Origin: Desulfovibrio aminophilus
Lineage (GTDB): Bacteria > Desulfobacterota > Desulfovibrionia > Desulfovibrionales > Desulfovibrionaceae
NCBI RefSeq assembly: GCF_023660105.1
Contig: NZ_JAMHGA010000023.1
Location: forward strand, 84,537 to 148,536
Direction of reading: 5' to 3'
DNA: 64,000 nucleotides
The position numbers and the translations under genes were made by a program. Positions within the stretch are counted from its first letter, which is position 1. Every line of letters starts with the position of its first letter. The notes under the pieces are model-generated. The model saw nothing but the letters and a program-made list of their open reading frames with translations. It searched no databases and was not told where the DNA came from. Positions 17,224 to 25,885 of the stretch are shown here, one piece after another.

Positions 17224-18369
17224 ATGAGGATCGCCGTCATCGCCGGGTACTCGCCCGCCCTGACCAATTTCCACGGGCCGCTGCTGGCGGCCATGCGCGC
17301 GCGCGGCCATGAGGTCACGGCCCTGGCCCCGGACGACAACCCGGCGGCGCGCGACGCCCTGCGCCGCATGGGCGTGTCCTTCGTGCCCGTGTCCCTGAGC
17401 CGGGCCGGGCTCAATCCCCTGGCCGACCTGGCCTTCCTGCGCGAACTCACCGGCTGGCTGCGCCGCCTGGCCCCGGACGCGAGCCTCTCGCTCATGGTCA
17501 AGCCCGTAATCTGGGGCTCCCTGGCCGCGAGCCTGGCCCGCGTGCCCGCGATCTACGCCCTGATCCCCGGCCTGGGCCGGGCCTTCGGCCTGGAGGGCGA
17601 ACACCTGCCCCTGGGGCGGCGACTCCTGAATCGGCTCGTGCGCGGGCTCTACCGCCTGGCCCTGCCGCGTTGCCGGGGAGTGCTCTTCCTCAATCCCGAC
17701 GACCGCGACCTGTTCCGCAACCTCGGCCTGCTGCGGCCGGAGCAGGCCTCCATCGTGGTGCCCGGCGCGGGCGTGGACCTGACGCGCTTCTCCCCGGCCG
17801 AGCCCGTGCTGCCCGATCCCGTGGAGGGCGGGCCGGTGTTCCTGACCATGACCCGTCTGCTCCTGGACAAGGGCCTGCCGGAATTCGCCGAGGCCGCCCG
17901 CACCCTCAAGGCCCGCTACCCGGCCGCCGAATTCCGGGTGCTCGGCGCGCCCGAACCCGGCCCCGGCGGGGTGCCCGCCGAGCGGCTGCTGGCCTGGGCC
18001 GAGGAGGGCGCGGTGCGCGTGCTGGAGCCGGTGGCCGACGTGCGGCCGGAGCTGCGCCGAGCCTCGGTCTGCGTCCTGGCCTCGGCCTACCGCGAGGGCC
18101 TGCCGCGCTCCCTGCTGGAGGCCATGAGCATGGCCCGGCCGATCATCGCCAGCGACACCCCCGGCTGCCGCGAGACCGTGATCCCCCGCCGCAACGGCTT
18201 CCTCGTGCCGCCGCGCGATCCCCAGGCCCTGGCCCGGGCCATGGAGCGCTTCATCCTCGACCCGGAACTCATCGCCGAGATGGGCGCGGAAAGCCGCCTC
18301 CTGGCCGAGCGCCGCTTCGGCTCCGAGCAGGTCGACGCCCAGATTCTCGACTTCCTGGGGCTGGCGTGA
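17224..18369 (+). CDS. Family 4 glycosyltransferase, PglA-like
   Basis: A 381-residue GT-B glycosyltransferase. The N-terminal acceptor domain has HFxGPLL-like and SRAGLNPL elements. The C-terminal nucleotide-sugar domain has the E-x7-E signature in YREGLPRSLLEAM (about 290-302), followed by ASDTPGCRETV. The general pattern, including SRAxLNP and GLG in the first half, recalls Campylobacter PglA, which adds GalNAc to undecaprenyl-PP-bacillosamine. Pairing with the PglC-like gene (GTGA 4-base overlap) supports that reading. Ribosome site ggaga is 7 bases before the ATG. Confidence 0.85.
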   Translation: MRIAVIAGYSPALTNFHGPLLAAMRARGHEVTALAPDDNPAARDALRRMGVSFVPVSLSRAGLNPLADLAFLRELTGWLRRLAPDASLSLMVKPVIWGSLAASLARVPAIYALIPGLGRAFGLEGEHLPLGRRLLNRLVRGLYRLALPRCRGVLFLNPDDRDLFRNLGLLRPEQASIVVPGAGVDLTRFSPAEPVLPDPVEGGPVFLTMTRLLLDKGLPEFAEAARTLKARYPAAEFRVLGAPEPGPGGVPAERLLAWAEEGAVRVLEPVADVRPELRRASVCVLASAYREGLPRSLLEAMSMARPIIASDTPGCRETVIPRRNGFLVPPRDPQALARAMERFILDPELIAEMGAESRLLAERRFGSEQVDAQILDFLGLA

Positions 18370-18956
18370 AGCGGTTCCTGGACGTCCTGCTCTCCACCCT
18401 GCTTCTGGCGATCCTTTCGCCGCTCCTGGCCGCCACGGCCCTGGCCGTGCGCCTGGGCCTGGGGCCGGGCGTGCTCTTCCGCCAGGAACGGCCCGGGCTG
18501 GGCGGCAGGCCCTTCACCCTGCTCAAGTTCCGCACCATGCGCCCCGGCCCGGGACCGGACGCCGCGCGCCTGACCCGCCTGGGCCGTTTCCTGCGGCGCG
18601 CCTCGCTGGACGAGCTGCCCGAGCTCTGGAACGTGCTGCGCGGGGACATGAGCCTGGTGGGGCCCCGGCCCCTGCTCATGCGCTACCTGCCGCTCTACAC
18701 CCCGCGCCAGGCCCGGCGCATGGAGGTCCTCCCCGGGATCACGGGCTGGGCCCAGGTGAACGGCCGCAACGCCCTGACCTGGGAGGAGCGCTTCGAGCTG
18801 GATATCTGGTACGTGGAGCACCGCTCCCTGGTCCTGGACCTGCGCATCCTGGGCCGCACGGCCTGGACCGTGCTTTCGGGCCGAGGGGTGAGCGCGCCGG
18901 GACAGGCCACCATGCAGGAATTCCGGGGCCCGGTCCGGCAAGAGGAAAACGGCTAG
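18366..18956 (+). CDS. pglC: PglC-like phosphoglycosyl transferase
   Basis: A 196-residue bacterial sugar transferase, the initiating enzyme that moves a sugar-1-phosphate onto undecaprenyl phosphate at the inner membrane. One re-entrant or membrane helix is at about 5-30. The catalytic core shows FRTM, SLDELPELWNVLRGDMSLVGPRP and LPGITGWAQVNGRNAL. The compact size and C-terminal SGRGVSAPGQATMQEF closely match Campylobacter PglC rather than the longer WcaJ type. The start is GTG overlapping the previous stop (gtga). It ends 3 bases from the convergent lipoprotein gene, leaving no room for a terminator. Confidence 0.88.
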   Translation: MKRFLDVLLSTLLLAILSPLLAATALAVRLGLGPGVLFRQERPGLGGRPFTLLKFRTMRPGPGPDAARLTRLGRFLRRASLDELPELWNVLRGDMSLVGPRPLLMRYLPLYTPRQARRMEVLPGITGWAQVNGRNALTWEERFELDIWYVEHRSLVLDLRILGRTAWTVLSGRGVSAPGQATMQEFRGPVRQEENG

Positions 18957-18959
18957 GCC

Positions 18960-20288
18960 CTAGGGGAGCTCCTTGGGCGGGTTGAGCGGCGCCCAGCGCA
19001 CGGTCTCGCCGGGGTCCAGGGTCTCGCGGATGGGCAGGTGTCCCTGCAGGGGATTGGCGCTGTTGGGCCGTTCGGCCCGGATCCACCAGAGATAGAAGCC
19101 CTGGCCGGGCACGAAGCGGCAGAGCAGGCGGGCGTGCTCCACCTGGAACGCGCGGTCGGCCACGGCGTATTCGCGGCCCTTGTGGCGGAAGCGGCCGTCC
19201 TGGTCCAGGGTCTGGGGCTCCCAGTCCCCGGCCTCGGCGCAGGGCGCGGACGCCCCGCCGTCGGCCGCGTAGCAGCGCAGGGAGCCGTCGGGCTCATGCA
19301 CGCGCACCTGGGCGGCGGCCCGCGACACGTCGGCCGAGAGCCGGACGGGCCCGGGCAACAGCCGTTGCTGGGGCACGTTGTACCAGGTGCGGTAGGTCAG
19401 CACCCCGCCCTCCAGGCTGAAGCCGGTTTCGTCGCGGCCCAGGCCCGAAGATTTGCCGTCGGCCAGATCGAAGGACTCCACCCGGCCGCCGGACAGGCCG
19501 AATTCCACCCGGCCGTCGGTGAAGCGGGCCGTCTCGTAAGGCCCGCCGCGCGCGCGGAAGCTGTCCAAAAGCTTGTCCTGGGCGGGCGAGAAGAGGAACA
19601 CCGAGCCGTCGGAGCAGGCCGCCAGGAGCACTCCGTCGCCCTGGCTGAAGCCCAGGGCCAGGCAGGGGGCCGGAAGCTTGAGCGGCACGGCCTTGGCCGC
19701 GCCCGAGGCCCCGGCGCACCACACGGTTCCCGTGGCGTCGGCCGCCGCCAGCCAGGCCCCGGAGGGCGACACGGCCAGGGCCGCCACCGGGCCGGAAAGG
19801 GTCTGGCCGCGGTCCAGGCGGCAGGACTCGGTGTCCACGATGAGCAGGTTGCCGTCCGCATCGGCGGCGGCCAGCCGCCGCGACCCCGGCAGCCAGGAGA
19901 GCAGGCGCGCCGGTCCGCGCTCCAGGCGCACCCCCGAGCAGGGGCGATCGCCGAAGAGGCGGATCGTGCCGTCGGCCAGGGCCGCGGCCAGGCTCGTGTC
20001 CGTGGCCTGGTAGGCCGTGGCCTGGTCGAAAAGGTAGAGGGTGGCCGGACGGCGGGCCAGCTGGAAGACATACTGCCCCAGGGCGCTCTCCGGCGGCGGG
20101 TCGTAGAGTTGGTCCACGTCGAAGGACTGCCCGTGGCGGGCCCGGAAGAGGAGGTCCGGCAGGGACTCCGAGGGAGCCGCGAGGTCGGGCTCCAGGGCCA
20201 CGGGCTCCGGCCGGACCTCGGCCCGCCTGGCCCCGCAGGCCAGGGGCAGGAGAAGGCAGGCGAAAAGGAGGATGCGCCGGACGAGCAT
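18960..20288 (-). CDS. WD40/PQQ-like beta-propeller lipoprotein
   Basis: A 442-residue predicted lipoprotein: signal MLVRRILLFACLLLPLAC with lipobox LPLAC. The body shows several repeats of about 40 residues with the SPSGAWLAAADATG pattern of WD40-type or quinoprotein-like propellers (for example LAAALADGTIRLF, RLAAADADGNLLIVD, VLLAACSDGSVFLF). It probably scaffolds or senses in the outer or inner membrane; no catalytic motif is visible. Seven Cys after the lipobox are unusual for a periplasmic propeller. Single gene, convergent with pglC. Function unassigned. Confidence 0.78.
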   Translation of the reverse strand: MLVRRILLFACLLLPLACGARRAEVRPEPVALEPDLAAPSESLPDLLFRARHGQSFDVDQLYDPPPESALGQYVFQLARRPATLYLFDQATAYQATDTSLAAALADGTIRLFGDRPCSGVRLERGPARLLSWLPGSRRLAAADADGNLLIVDTESCRLDRGQTLSGPVAALAVSPSGAWLAAADATGTVWCAGASGAAKAVPLKLPAPCLALGFSQGDGVLLAACSDGSVFLFSPAQDKLLDSFRARGGPYETARFTDGRVEFGLSGGRVESFDLADGKSSGLGRDETGFSLEGGVLTYRTWYNVPQQRLLPGPVRLSADVSRAAAQVRVHEPDGSLRCYAADGGASAPCAEAGDWEPQTLDQDGRFRHKGREYAVADRAFQVEHARLLCRFVPGQGFYLWWIRAERPNSANPLQGHLPIRETLDPGETVRWAPLNPPKELP

Positions 20289-20551
20289 GGGCCGCAGTCT
20301 ATGTCAAAGCCAGACTCCGGGCAAGGCTCGCGACCGCCGTCGGAGGTCTAACCGGCTGAACTTCCAGGCGGCTTGCGTCATCCGTGGAAACGGCCTCTTG
20401 CCCATTGCCTCGGGCGAGGTTTTTCTGTTAAGTGGTCCCCGGGGGGCGATAGTCCACGACGGGCCGCGTCCTCCATTGCCGGGTATCAATCCGGGGCCTG
20501 TCCCGGATGCATCGCGTTCAATCTCTAAAATCATTTTTCGAGGAGTCAGCC

Positions 20552-20740
20552 ATGGGTTACAAGATCACCGTTGACGAGGACAAGTGCATCGGCTGCGGCA
20601 GCTGCGTCGACATCTGCCCCTCCGAAGTCTATGAGCTGCAGAACGAGAAGGCCGTCGTGGTCAACCTTGAGGAGTGCGTGGGCTGCGAGTCCTGCGTGGA
20701 GTCCTGCGAGCAGGGCGCCATCACCGTCGAGGAAGAGTAG
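20552..20740 (+). CDS. 2[4Fe-4S] ferredoxin
   Basis: A 62-residue ferredoxin with two cluster motifs: CIGCGSCVDICP (residues 11-22) and CVGCESCVESCE. Both have the C-x2-C-x2-C-x3-C spacing for [4Fe-4S] clusters. The second lacks the usual proline after the last Cys. Very acidic, as expected for an electron carrier of low potential such as the Desulfovibrio ferredoxins. ATG at 20552 follows gaggag by 7 bases. Monocistronic, with its own strong terminator. The 263-base region before it holds hairpins (20413-20427 and 20489-20508) but no promoter I can fix. Confidence 0.95.
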   Translation: MGYKITVDEDKCIGCGSCVDICPSEVYELQNEKAVVVNLEECVGCESCVESCEQGAITVEEE

Positions 20741-20777
20741 AACTTCACTGCCGCGCGGGCAGTTCCTCCCGCGCCTT

Positions 20778-20813
20778 GGACCCCCGGCCCGCCCGCCGGG
20801 GGTCCTTTTTTTT
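20778..20813 (+). terminator. Terminator of the ferredoxin gene
   Basis: Perfect 11-bp stem ggacccccggc / gccgggggtcc, 6-base loop, then eight T residues. It isolates the ferredoxin gene from the RlpA-like gene. Confidence 0.95.
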
Positions 20814-20922
20814 CGCCCCCTCTCCCCCTCCGGCCCGGCCGGGCTTGCGGGTTCCACGGTTTTCCGCTAGGTTTGAAAAAATCTAGAAAAACTGAATAAA
20901 TAAAGGAATCCAAGGGGTTGAC

Positions 20923-21951
20923 ATGAAAACCCTGCATATCGCCCTGATCGCGGCCCTGACCCTCGTCCTGCTCACCGGCTGCGCCGCCAGGCAGCGGCCC
21001 GATCTGCCCGAGGAGCTCGAACAGGCCGAGGAGACCGAGGCGGTTCTCGGCCCGGACCAGCCCCACCGCGCCCAGGAGGAGAAGGCCAGGCCCCAGGCCA
21101 AGGCCCTGGCCCGCGAATCCGACCTCACCGACCACCAGATGGCCGCGCTCAAGCAGTCCCTGGGCAAGGACGCCTTCGACCAGACCGGCCAGGGAGCCTG
21201 GACCGATCTCCCCGGCCAGGGCCAGGGCGGGCTCACGGCGGCCCACGCCACCCTGCCCGTGGGCTCCAAGGTGGAGGTCACCAACCTGGACAACAGCCGC
21301 CGCGCGGTGGTCATGATCACCGACCGCAATCCCTCCGGCGGGCGGCTCATCGAGGTGTCACGCTCGGCCGCCGAGCAACTCGGCATGACCGGCGCGGCCA
21401 CGGCCCAGGTCGGCCTGCGGGTGTTGGACCGGCCCCGGGGCAAGGCCGCCAAGGCGGCCGCGGCGAAGGCCGCGGCGGCCGCGAGGAAGCCCAAGGCCGC
21501 GCCCGCGCCCAAGCGGGTCCAGGCGGAAGAGGACGAGAACGCGGTGAGCCCGGAGGACCGGATCACCGCCGACGAGGCCGAGGGCCGCGTGAGCGCCCCG
21601 AGGGCCGCCTCCAAGTCCAAGCCCGCGAAGACCAAGACGGCCCAGGCCGCTCCGGCCAAGGCCGCCAAGACTCCCGCCGCGCAGGCCAAGGCGGCGCAGG
21701 CCGCGCCCACGGCCTCCGGCGGCCGCTACTATGTGCAGGTGGGGTCGTTCTCGAACAAGGCCAACGCCGAGGCGCTGGTGAAGCGCCTCAAGGCCCAGGG
21801 CTACGGAAGCTCCCGCATGGCGGAGAGCCGCAAGGACGGCAAGACGCTCTACAGGGTCCAGGCGGGCGCGTTCGCGGACAAGGCCCGCGCCGGCGCCGCC
21901 CAGGGCGCGCTCAAGGGGGAGTTCCCCTCGAGCTACATCGTGGGCGACTAG
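20923..21951 (+). CDS. RlpA-like lipoprotein with SPOR domain
   Basis: A 342-residue lipoprotein (lipobox LLTGC, Cys about 20). Residues about 95-165 carry the RlpA double-psi beta-barrel signature GLTAAHATLPVGSKVEVTNL and ITDRNPSGGRLIEVSRSAAEQLG. His of TAAH and Asp of TDR are the expected catalytic residues of RlpA lytic transglycosylases. The usual upstream GxASWYG element is not recognisable. A long Ala/Lys-rich linker (about 175-265) leads to a C-terminal SPOR domain (YYVQVGSFSNKANAEAL) that binds denuded glycan at the septum. It ends convergently, sharing CTAG with the IHF/HU gene. Confidence 0.85.
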   Translation: MKTLHIALIAALTLVLLTGCAARQRPDLPEELEQAEETEAVLGPDQPHRAQEEKARPQAKALARESDLTDHQMAALKQSLGKDAFDQTGQGAWTDLPGQGQGGLTAAHATLPVGSKVEVTNLDNSRRAVVMITDRNPSGGRLIEVSRSAAEQLGMTGAATAQVGLRVLDRPRGKAAKAAAAKAAAAARKPKAAPAPKRVQAEEDENAVSPEDRITADEAEGRVSAPRAASKSKPAKTKTAQAAPAKAAKTPAAQAKAAQAAPTASGGRYYVQVGSFSNKANAEALVKRLKAQGYGSSRMAESRKDGKTLYRVQAGAFADKARAGAAQGALKGEFPSSYIVGD

Positions 21952-22238
21952 GGGTTCAGCTCGGCCCGGAACTTGCGGGACAGGCGGAAGACCACGACCT
22001 TGCGCGGCGGCAGGGTGATGGTCTGGCTGGTCTGCGGGTTGCGTCCCTTGCGGGCCTTCTTGGGGTAGGCCTCGAACTTGCCGAAGCCGCTCACGAGCAG
22101 GGCGTGGTCCTTCTTGATGGACTGTTTCATGAGATCCAGCACCACCTCGACCAGCTCCTTGATCTCGGCGCGGTTCTTGTCCGTCTTCTCGTAGATGTAA
22201 TCCACGATGCCGGCCTTGGTCAGGGTCTGCCCGCTCAT
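21948..22238 (-). CDS. IHF/HU family DNA-bending protein
   Basis: A 96-residue member of the HU/IHF family. It shows the canonical GFGKFEAYPKKARKGRNPQT with the DNA-intercalating arm proline, then VVVFRLSRKFRAELN. Length and the VVVFR end are closer to IHF alpha than to HU. It probably bends DNA at sigma-54 promoters and other sites, which suits the many sigma-54 signals in this window. Ribosome site aaggaggc precedes the ATG. It lies 30 bases downstream of the HIT gene, so the two may be co-transcribed. Its stop shares CTAG with the convergent rlpA-like gene. Confidence 0.9.
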   Translation of the reverse strand: MSGQTLTKAGIVDYIYEKTDKNRAEIKELVEVVLDLMKQSIKKDHALLVSGFGKFEAYPKKARKGRNPQTSQTITLPPRKVVVFRLSRKFRAELNP

Positions 22239-22268
22239 GTTCGCCTCCTTGGGGCCCTTCTGCCCGTC

Positions 22269-22682
22269 TCAGATCCTGGCGCGGATGGCCTCGGCCAACC
22301 GGGCCATTTCCTCCTGCCCGGCATAGGACGACTGGGCCCAGAGGGCCAGCCCGTCGCCCGCGTTCCGGGGAATCAGGTGGAAGTGGGCGTGGGGCACCAG
22401 CTGCCCCGCCGCCTCGCGGTTGTTCATGCCCACGTTGAGCCCTTCGGCGCCGGTGGCCGCGACCACGGCCCGCCCCACGGCCTGCATGGCCGCCAGGAGG
22501 TCGTCGCCCAGTCCGGCGGGAAGGCTCCAAAGGTCGGGATGGTGCGCCTTGGGCAGCACCAGGGCGTGGCCCTTGCGCACCGGGGCGATGTCCAGGAAGG
22601 CCAGGACCGTCTCGGTCTCATACAGCTTGGCGCAGGGGATTTCCCCGGCCACGATCCGGCAGAAGATGCACTCGCTGGACAT
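22269..22682 (-). CDS. HIT-family nucleotide hydrolase
   Basis: A 137-residue HIT protein with the active-site triad motif VPHAHFHLIPR (H-x-H-x-H near 99-103) and the N-terminal CIFCRIVAGEIP typical of HinT/Fhit-like proteins. These cleave nucleoside phosphoramidates or dinucleoside polyphosphates in the cytoplasm. ATG at 22682 was chosen for its gggag ribosome site and because it gives the usual family start; an in-frame extension upstream is unlikely. It precedes the IHF/HU gene. Confidence 0.92.
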   Translation of the reverse strand: MSSECIFCRIVAGEIPCAKLYETETVLAFLDIAPVRKGHALVLPKAHHPDLWSLPAGLGDDLLAAMQAVGRAVVAATGAEGLNVGMNNREAAGQLVPHAHFHLIPRNAGDGLALWAQSSYAGQEEMARLAEAIRARI

Positions 22683-22757
22683 TCCCAGGTCTCCCAACCA
22701 GTTGCGGAATCGGCTTGAAACCTCGTTCGACGGGGCCAAGCTCCACGTATACAATCC

Positions 22758-22786
22758 TATTTATCTCAACCGCATTGGTATATCAA
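22758..22786 (-). promoter_or_regulatory. Promoter of the HIT-IHF unit
   Basis: Minus strand TTGATA, 17-base spacer, TAAATA, in an AT-rich patch. The -35 overlaps the stop codon of pglF. With no terminator between, pglF transcripts may also run through into this unit. Confidence 0.45.
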
Positions 22787-24675
22787 GGAATATCCTCGCC
22801 CCCGCCGGACGGCCCGCTCCCGGCCGACGAATCGTCGGGGCCGGGCGCATACTCCGGGGCCAGTTCGCGGAAGGCCGCCCGGATGGCGGCCGCGTCGTGG
22901 GCCTCGGCGGCCCGGGCCAGCCGCTCCACCCCGCGCGCCACGAATCCGGGGTCCGGCGGCGCGGAGCCCAGGACGAGAATCTTTTCGTGCTCCGTGCGCA
23001 AAATGCCCTCGCCCTCGGTGATGAGCTCCTCGCTGAGCTTCTCGCCGGGCCGCAGCCCGGTGAAGACGATGCGCACGTCCCGGTCCGGCTCCTTGCCCGA
23101 GAGCCGGATGAGATCCCGGGCCATGTCCGCGATCCGCACCGGCACGCCCATGTCCAGGACGAAGACCTCCCCGCCCCGGCCCATGGCCCCGGCCTGGAGG
23201 ATGAGCTGGGCCGCCTCGGTGATGCTCATGAAGTAGCGCGCGGCCTCGGGGTGGGTCACGGTCACGGGCCCGCCGCGCCCGATCTGGCGGCGGAAGAGCG
23301 GGACCACCGAGCCGCTGGAGCCGAGCACGTTGCCGAAGCGCACGGCCATGAAGCGCGTGGGCCCCTCCGCGAAGCAGGCCATGAGCAGCTCCGTGACCCG
23401 CTTGGACGCGCCCATGACGTTGGTCGGCCGCACGGCCTTGTCCGTGGACACGAGCACGAAGCGCTCCACCCCGGCGGCGACGGCGGCGGCCATGAGCTCC
23501 CGCGTGCCGAGCACGTTGTTGCGCACGGCCTGCCAGGGGTTCTCCTCCATCATGGGCACGTGCTTGTAGGCCGCCGCGTGGAAGATCACGGCCGGGCGGT
23601 GCTCGGCCAGGACCCGGTCCAGGAGGGCCCGATCCGTGACGCTGCCGAGCACCACGGCCAATCGGCCGAAGCCCAGCTCCCGCTCCAGCTCGTCACGCGC
23701 GGCGTAGAGGTTGTACTCGCCCTGGTCCAGGAGCACGAGCCGTTCGGGGCCGAAGCCGATGATCCGGCGGGCCAGTTCCGAGCCGATGGACCCGCCGCAG
23801 CCCGTGACCAGAATCACTCGTCCGGCCAGCATGGCGCGGATGCCCGCCTCGTCCAGGCGCACCTCCTCGCGGCCCAGGAGGTCGGCGTAGTCCACCTCGC
23901 GCAGGGCCGCCGCCACCCCGGAGCCGTCCAGCAGCCGGTCCAGGGCGGGCAGGATCTTGTGCGGCAGGCCCGAGGCCCGGCAGGCCTCCAGCATGGCCCG
24001 CATCTCGTCCGGCGTGGCCCGCGACACCGCGATGACCACCTCGTCCACGGCCTCGCGCGCGGCCACGGCCGCCAGCTCGGACACGGGCCCGAGCACGGGC
24101 AGGTCGTGGATGGTCCGGCCGCGCTTGGTCGGGTCGTCGTCCAGGAAGCCCACGGGCCGCAGCCCCAGCCCCGGGTCGGCGTTCATCTCGCGCAGGAGCA
24201 TCTCCCCGGCCCGGCCCGCGCCAACGATGAGCGCGCGGCGGCCCGGTCCGGCGGTCCCGGCGCGGCGGGCGAAAAAGGTCCGCACCCCCAGGCGCAGGCC
24301 CGAGGTCAGCAGCAGGGAGAGCAGTCCGTCCAGGACGAATACGCTGCGGGAAAAGCCCACGAAGCCGTGGCGGTAGAGAATGACCACCACCAGGAGCAGC
24401 TCGGCCAGGGCCACGGCCCGCACCAGGCGCTTCAGGTCCGTCAGGCCGGTGTAGCGCCACATGCCCCGGTACAGGCCGAAGAGCAGGAACAGCGCGGCCT
24501 TGAGCGGCACGGCCGCGACAAGCAGGCCGGGAATCTGCTCCGCGAAGGCGGGCGGCGGGGCGAAATCGAAACGCAGCTGGTAGGCCAGCCAGAGCGACAG
24601 GCCGAAGAGCAGGGCGTCGGCCCCGGCCATGAGCCAGAAACGCGGGTTGCGCGCGTTGGCCAGGGGCGCGCGCAT
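22783..24675 (-). CDS. pglF: PglF-like UDP-GlcNAc 4,6-dehydratase
   Basis: A 630-residue CapD/WbpM/PglF-type protein. Four hydrophobic segments occupy about 12-135. A first Rossmann-like domain has VGAGRAGE (about 151-158). The catalytic SDR domain has TGCGGSIGSE (291-300) for NAD(P), STDKAVRPTN and the M421-x3-K425 pair that replaces Tyr-x3-Lys in this family. It makes the 4-keto-6-deoxy sugar that is the first intermediate to diacetylbacillosamine. The start ATG shares one base with the pglE stop (tgatg). The C-terminal tail is Gly/Pro/Ser-rich. Genes for the next two steps lie directly upstream. Confidence 0.88.
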   Translation of the reverse strand: MRAPLANARNPRFWLMAGADALLFGLSLWLAYQLRFDFAPPPAFAEQIPGLLVAAVPLKAALFLLFGLYRGMWRYTGLTDLKRLVRAVALAELLLVVVILYRHGFVGFSRSVFVLDGLLSLLLTSGLRLGVRTFFARRAGTAGPGRRALIVGAGRAGEMLLREMNADPGLGLRPVGFLDDDPTKRGRTIHDLPVLGPVSELAAVAAREAVDEVVIAVSRATPDEMRAMLEACRASGLPHKILPALDRLLDGSGVAAALREVDYADLLGREEVRLDEAGIRAMLAGRVILVTGCGGSIGSELARRIIGFGPERLVLLDQGEYNLYAARDELERELGFGRLAVVLGSVTDRALLDRVLAEHRPAVIFHAAAYKHVPMMEENPWQAVRNNVLGTRELMAAAVAAGVERFVLVSTDKAVRPTNVMGASKRVTELLMACFAEGPTRFMAVRFGNVLGSSGSVVPLFRRQIGRGGPVTVTHPEAARYFMSITEAAQLILQAGAMGRGGEVFVLDMGVPVRIADMARDLIRLSGKEPDRDVRIVFTGLRPGEKLSEELITEGEGILRTEHEKILVLGSAPPDPGFVARGVERLARAAEAHDAAAIRAAFRELAPEYAPGPDDSSAGSGPSGGGEDIP

Positions 24676-25805
24676 CAGGCCTTCCCCGCCGCCTCCAGGA
24701 GGACGCGGGACACGGCCCGCACGTCCTCCCGGGTCATGGCCGTGCCCGAGGGCAGGCAGAGCCCGCGCTCGAAAAGCTCCGCGCTCACGGCCCCGCCGAA
24801 GACCCGCGCGTCCCGGAACACGGGCTGGAGGTGCATGGGTTTCCACATGGGCCGGGACTCCATGTCCCGGGCCTCCAGGACCAGGCGGGCCGCCTCGCGG
24901 TCCAGGCCGAAGGCCTCCCGGTCCAGGAGGACCACCGTGAGCCAGCGGTTGCCCCGGCACCACTCCGCCTCGGGCATGAACGAGACGCCCGGAGCCCGGC
25001 CCAGGAACTCCCGGTATTCGTCGAAGATCTCCCGCCGCCGGGCCACCCGGCCGGGCAGGGCCCGCAGCTGGCCCAGGCCGATGGCGGCCAGCACGTTGCT
25101 CAGGCGGTAGTTGTAGCCGAGGGTGCTGTGCTCATAGTGCGGGGCCGGGTCGCGGGCCTGCTGCGAGAGCCGCCGGGCCTCGGCGATGAGGGCCGCGTCG
25201 TCCGAGGCCAGCAGGCCGCCGCCCCCGGCGGTGATGATCTTGTTGCCGTTGAAGGAGAAGGCCGCCGCGCGCGCGCCCTTGCCCGCGTGCCGCCCCTTGT
25301 AGGTGGAGCCCACGGATTCGGCCGCGTCCACCAGCAGGGGCACGCCGTGGCGGTCGCAGATTTCCTGGAGCCGGTCGTAGTCCGCGCAGTGGCCATAGAG
25401 GTCCGTGGGCGCCACGGCGCGCACCCTCCGGCCCTCGCGGACGTAGGCCTCCAGGGCCTCCTCCAGGAGGCCGGGGTCCATGGTCCAGGTGGCCCGATCG
25501 CAGTCCACGAAGGCGAGTTCCGCGCCGAGCTGCGCGGCCGGGGCCACGCCGCCCACGAAGGTCAGGGTGGAGGCCAGGACCACGTCTCCGGGGCCGACCC
25601 CGAGCATGCGCAGGCCCAGGTGCAGGGCCGCCGTGCCGCTGGACAGGGCCAGGCAGTGGCGGATGCCGCACATCTCCGCGAAGGCCCGCTCGAAGGCTTC
25701 GAGCATGGGCCCGAGGGGCGCGATCCAGCCCGAGTCGAAGGCCCCCCGGACGAGCTCGAATTCCTCTCCGCTCAAGTGCGGCGGCGAAAGAAACAGGCGC
25801 GGCAT
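24675..25805 (-). CDS. pglE: PglE-like sugar aminotransferase
   Basis: A 376-residue PLP-dependent aminotransferase of the DegT/DnrJ/EryC1/StrS family. It shows the substrate loop SSGTAALHLGL (55-65), VDAAESVG (159-166) and the PLP-binding Lys K189 in FSFNGNKIITAGGGG. Fits PglE, which aminates the 4-keto sugar made by PglF. ATG at 25805 follows gggaga by 6 bases and yields the standard start MPRLFLSPPHLSGEE; the open frame upstream is spurious. It is coupled to pglF by a 1-base overlap. Confidence 0.88.
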   Translation of the reverse strand: MPRLFLSPPHLSGEEFELVRGAFDSGWIAPLGPMLEAFERAFAEMCGIRHCLALSSGTAALHLGLRMLGVGPGDVVLASTLTFVGGVAPAAQLGAELAFVDCDRATWTMDPGLLEEALEAYVREGRRVRAVAPTDLYGHCADYDRLQEICDRHGVPLLVDAAESVGSTYKGRHAGKGARAAAFSFNGNKIITAGGGGLLASDDAALIAEARRLSQQARDPAPHYEHSTLGYNYRLSNVLAAIGLGQLRALPGRVARRREIFDEYREFLGRAPGVSFMPEAEWCRGNRWLTVVLLDREAFGLDREAARLVLEARDMESRPMWKPMHLQPVFRDARVFGGAVSAELFERGLCLPSGTAMTREDVRAVSRVLLEAAGKA

Positions 25806-25885
25806 GCGGTTCTCCCGGGCCGGAGGGCCTGCCACGGGCTCCCGGCCGGTTTGCGATCGTGGACGCCGTTCCGGCGTTGAAAAGA

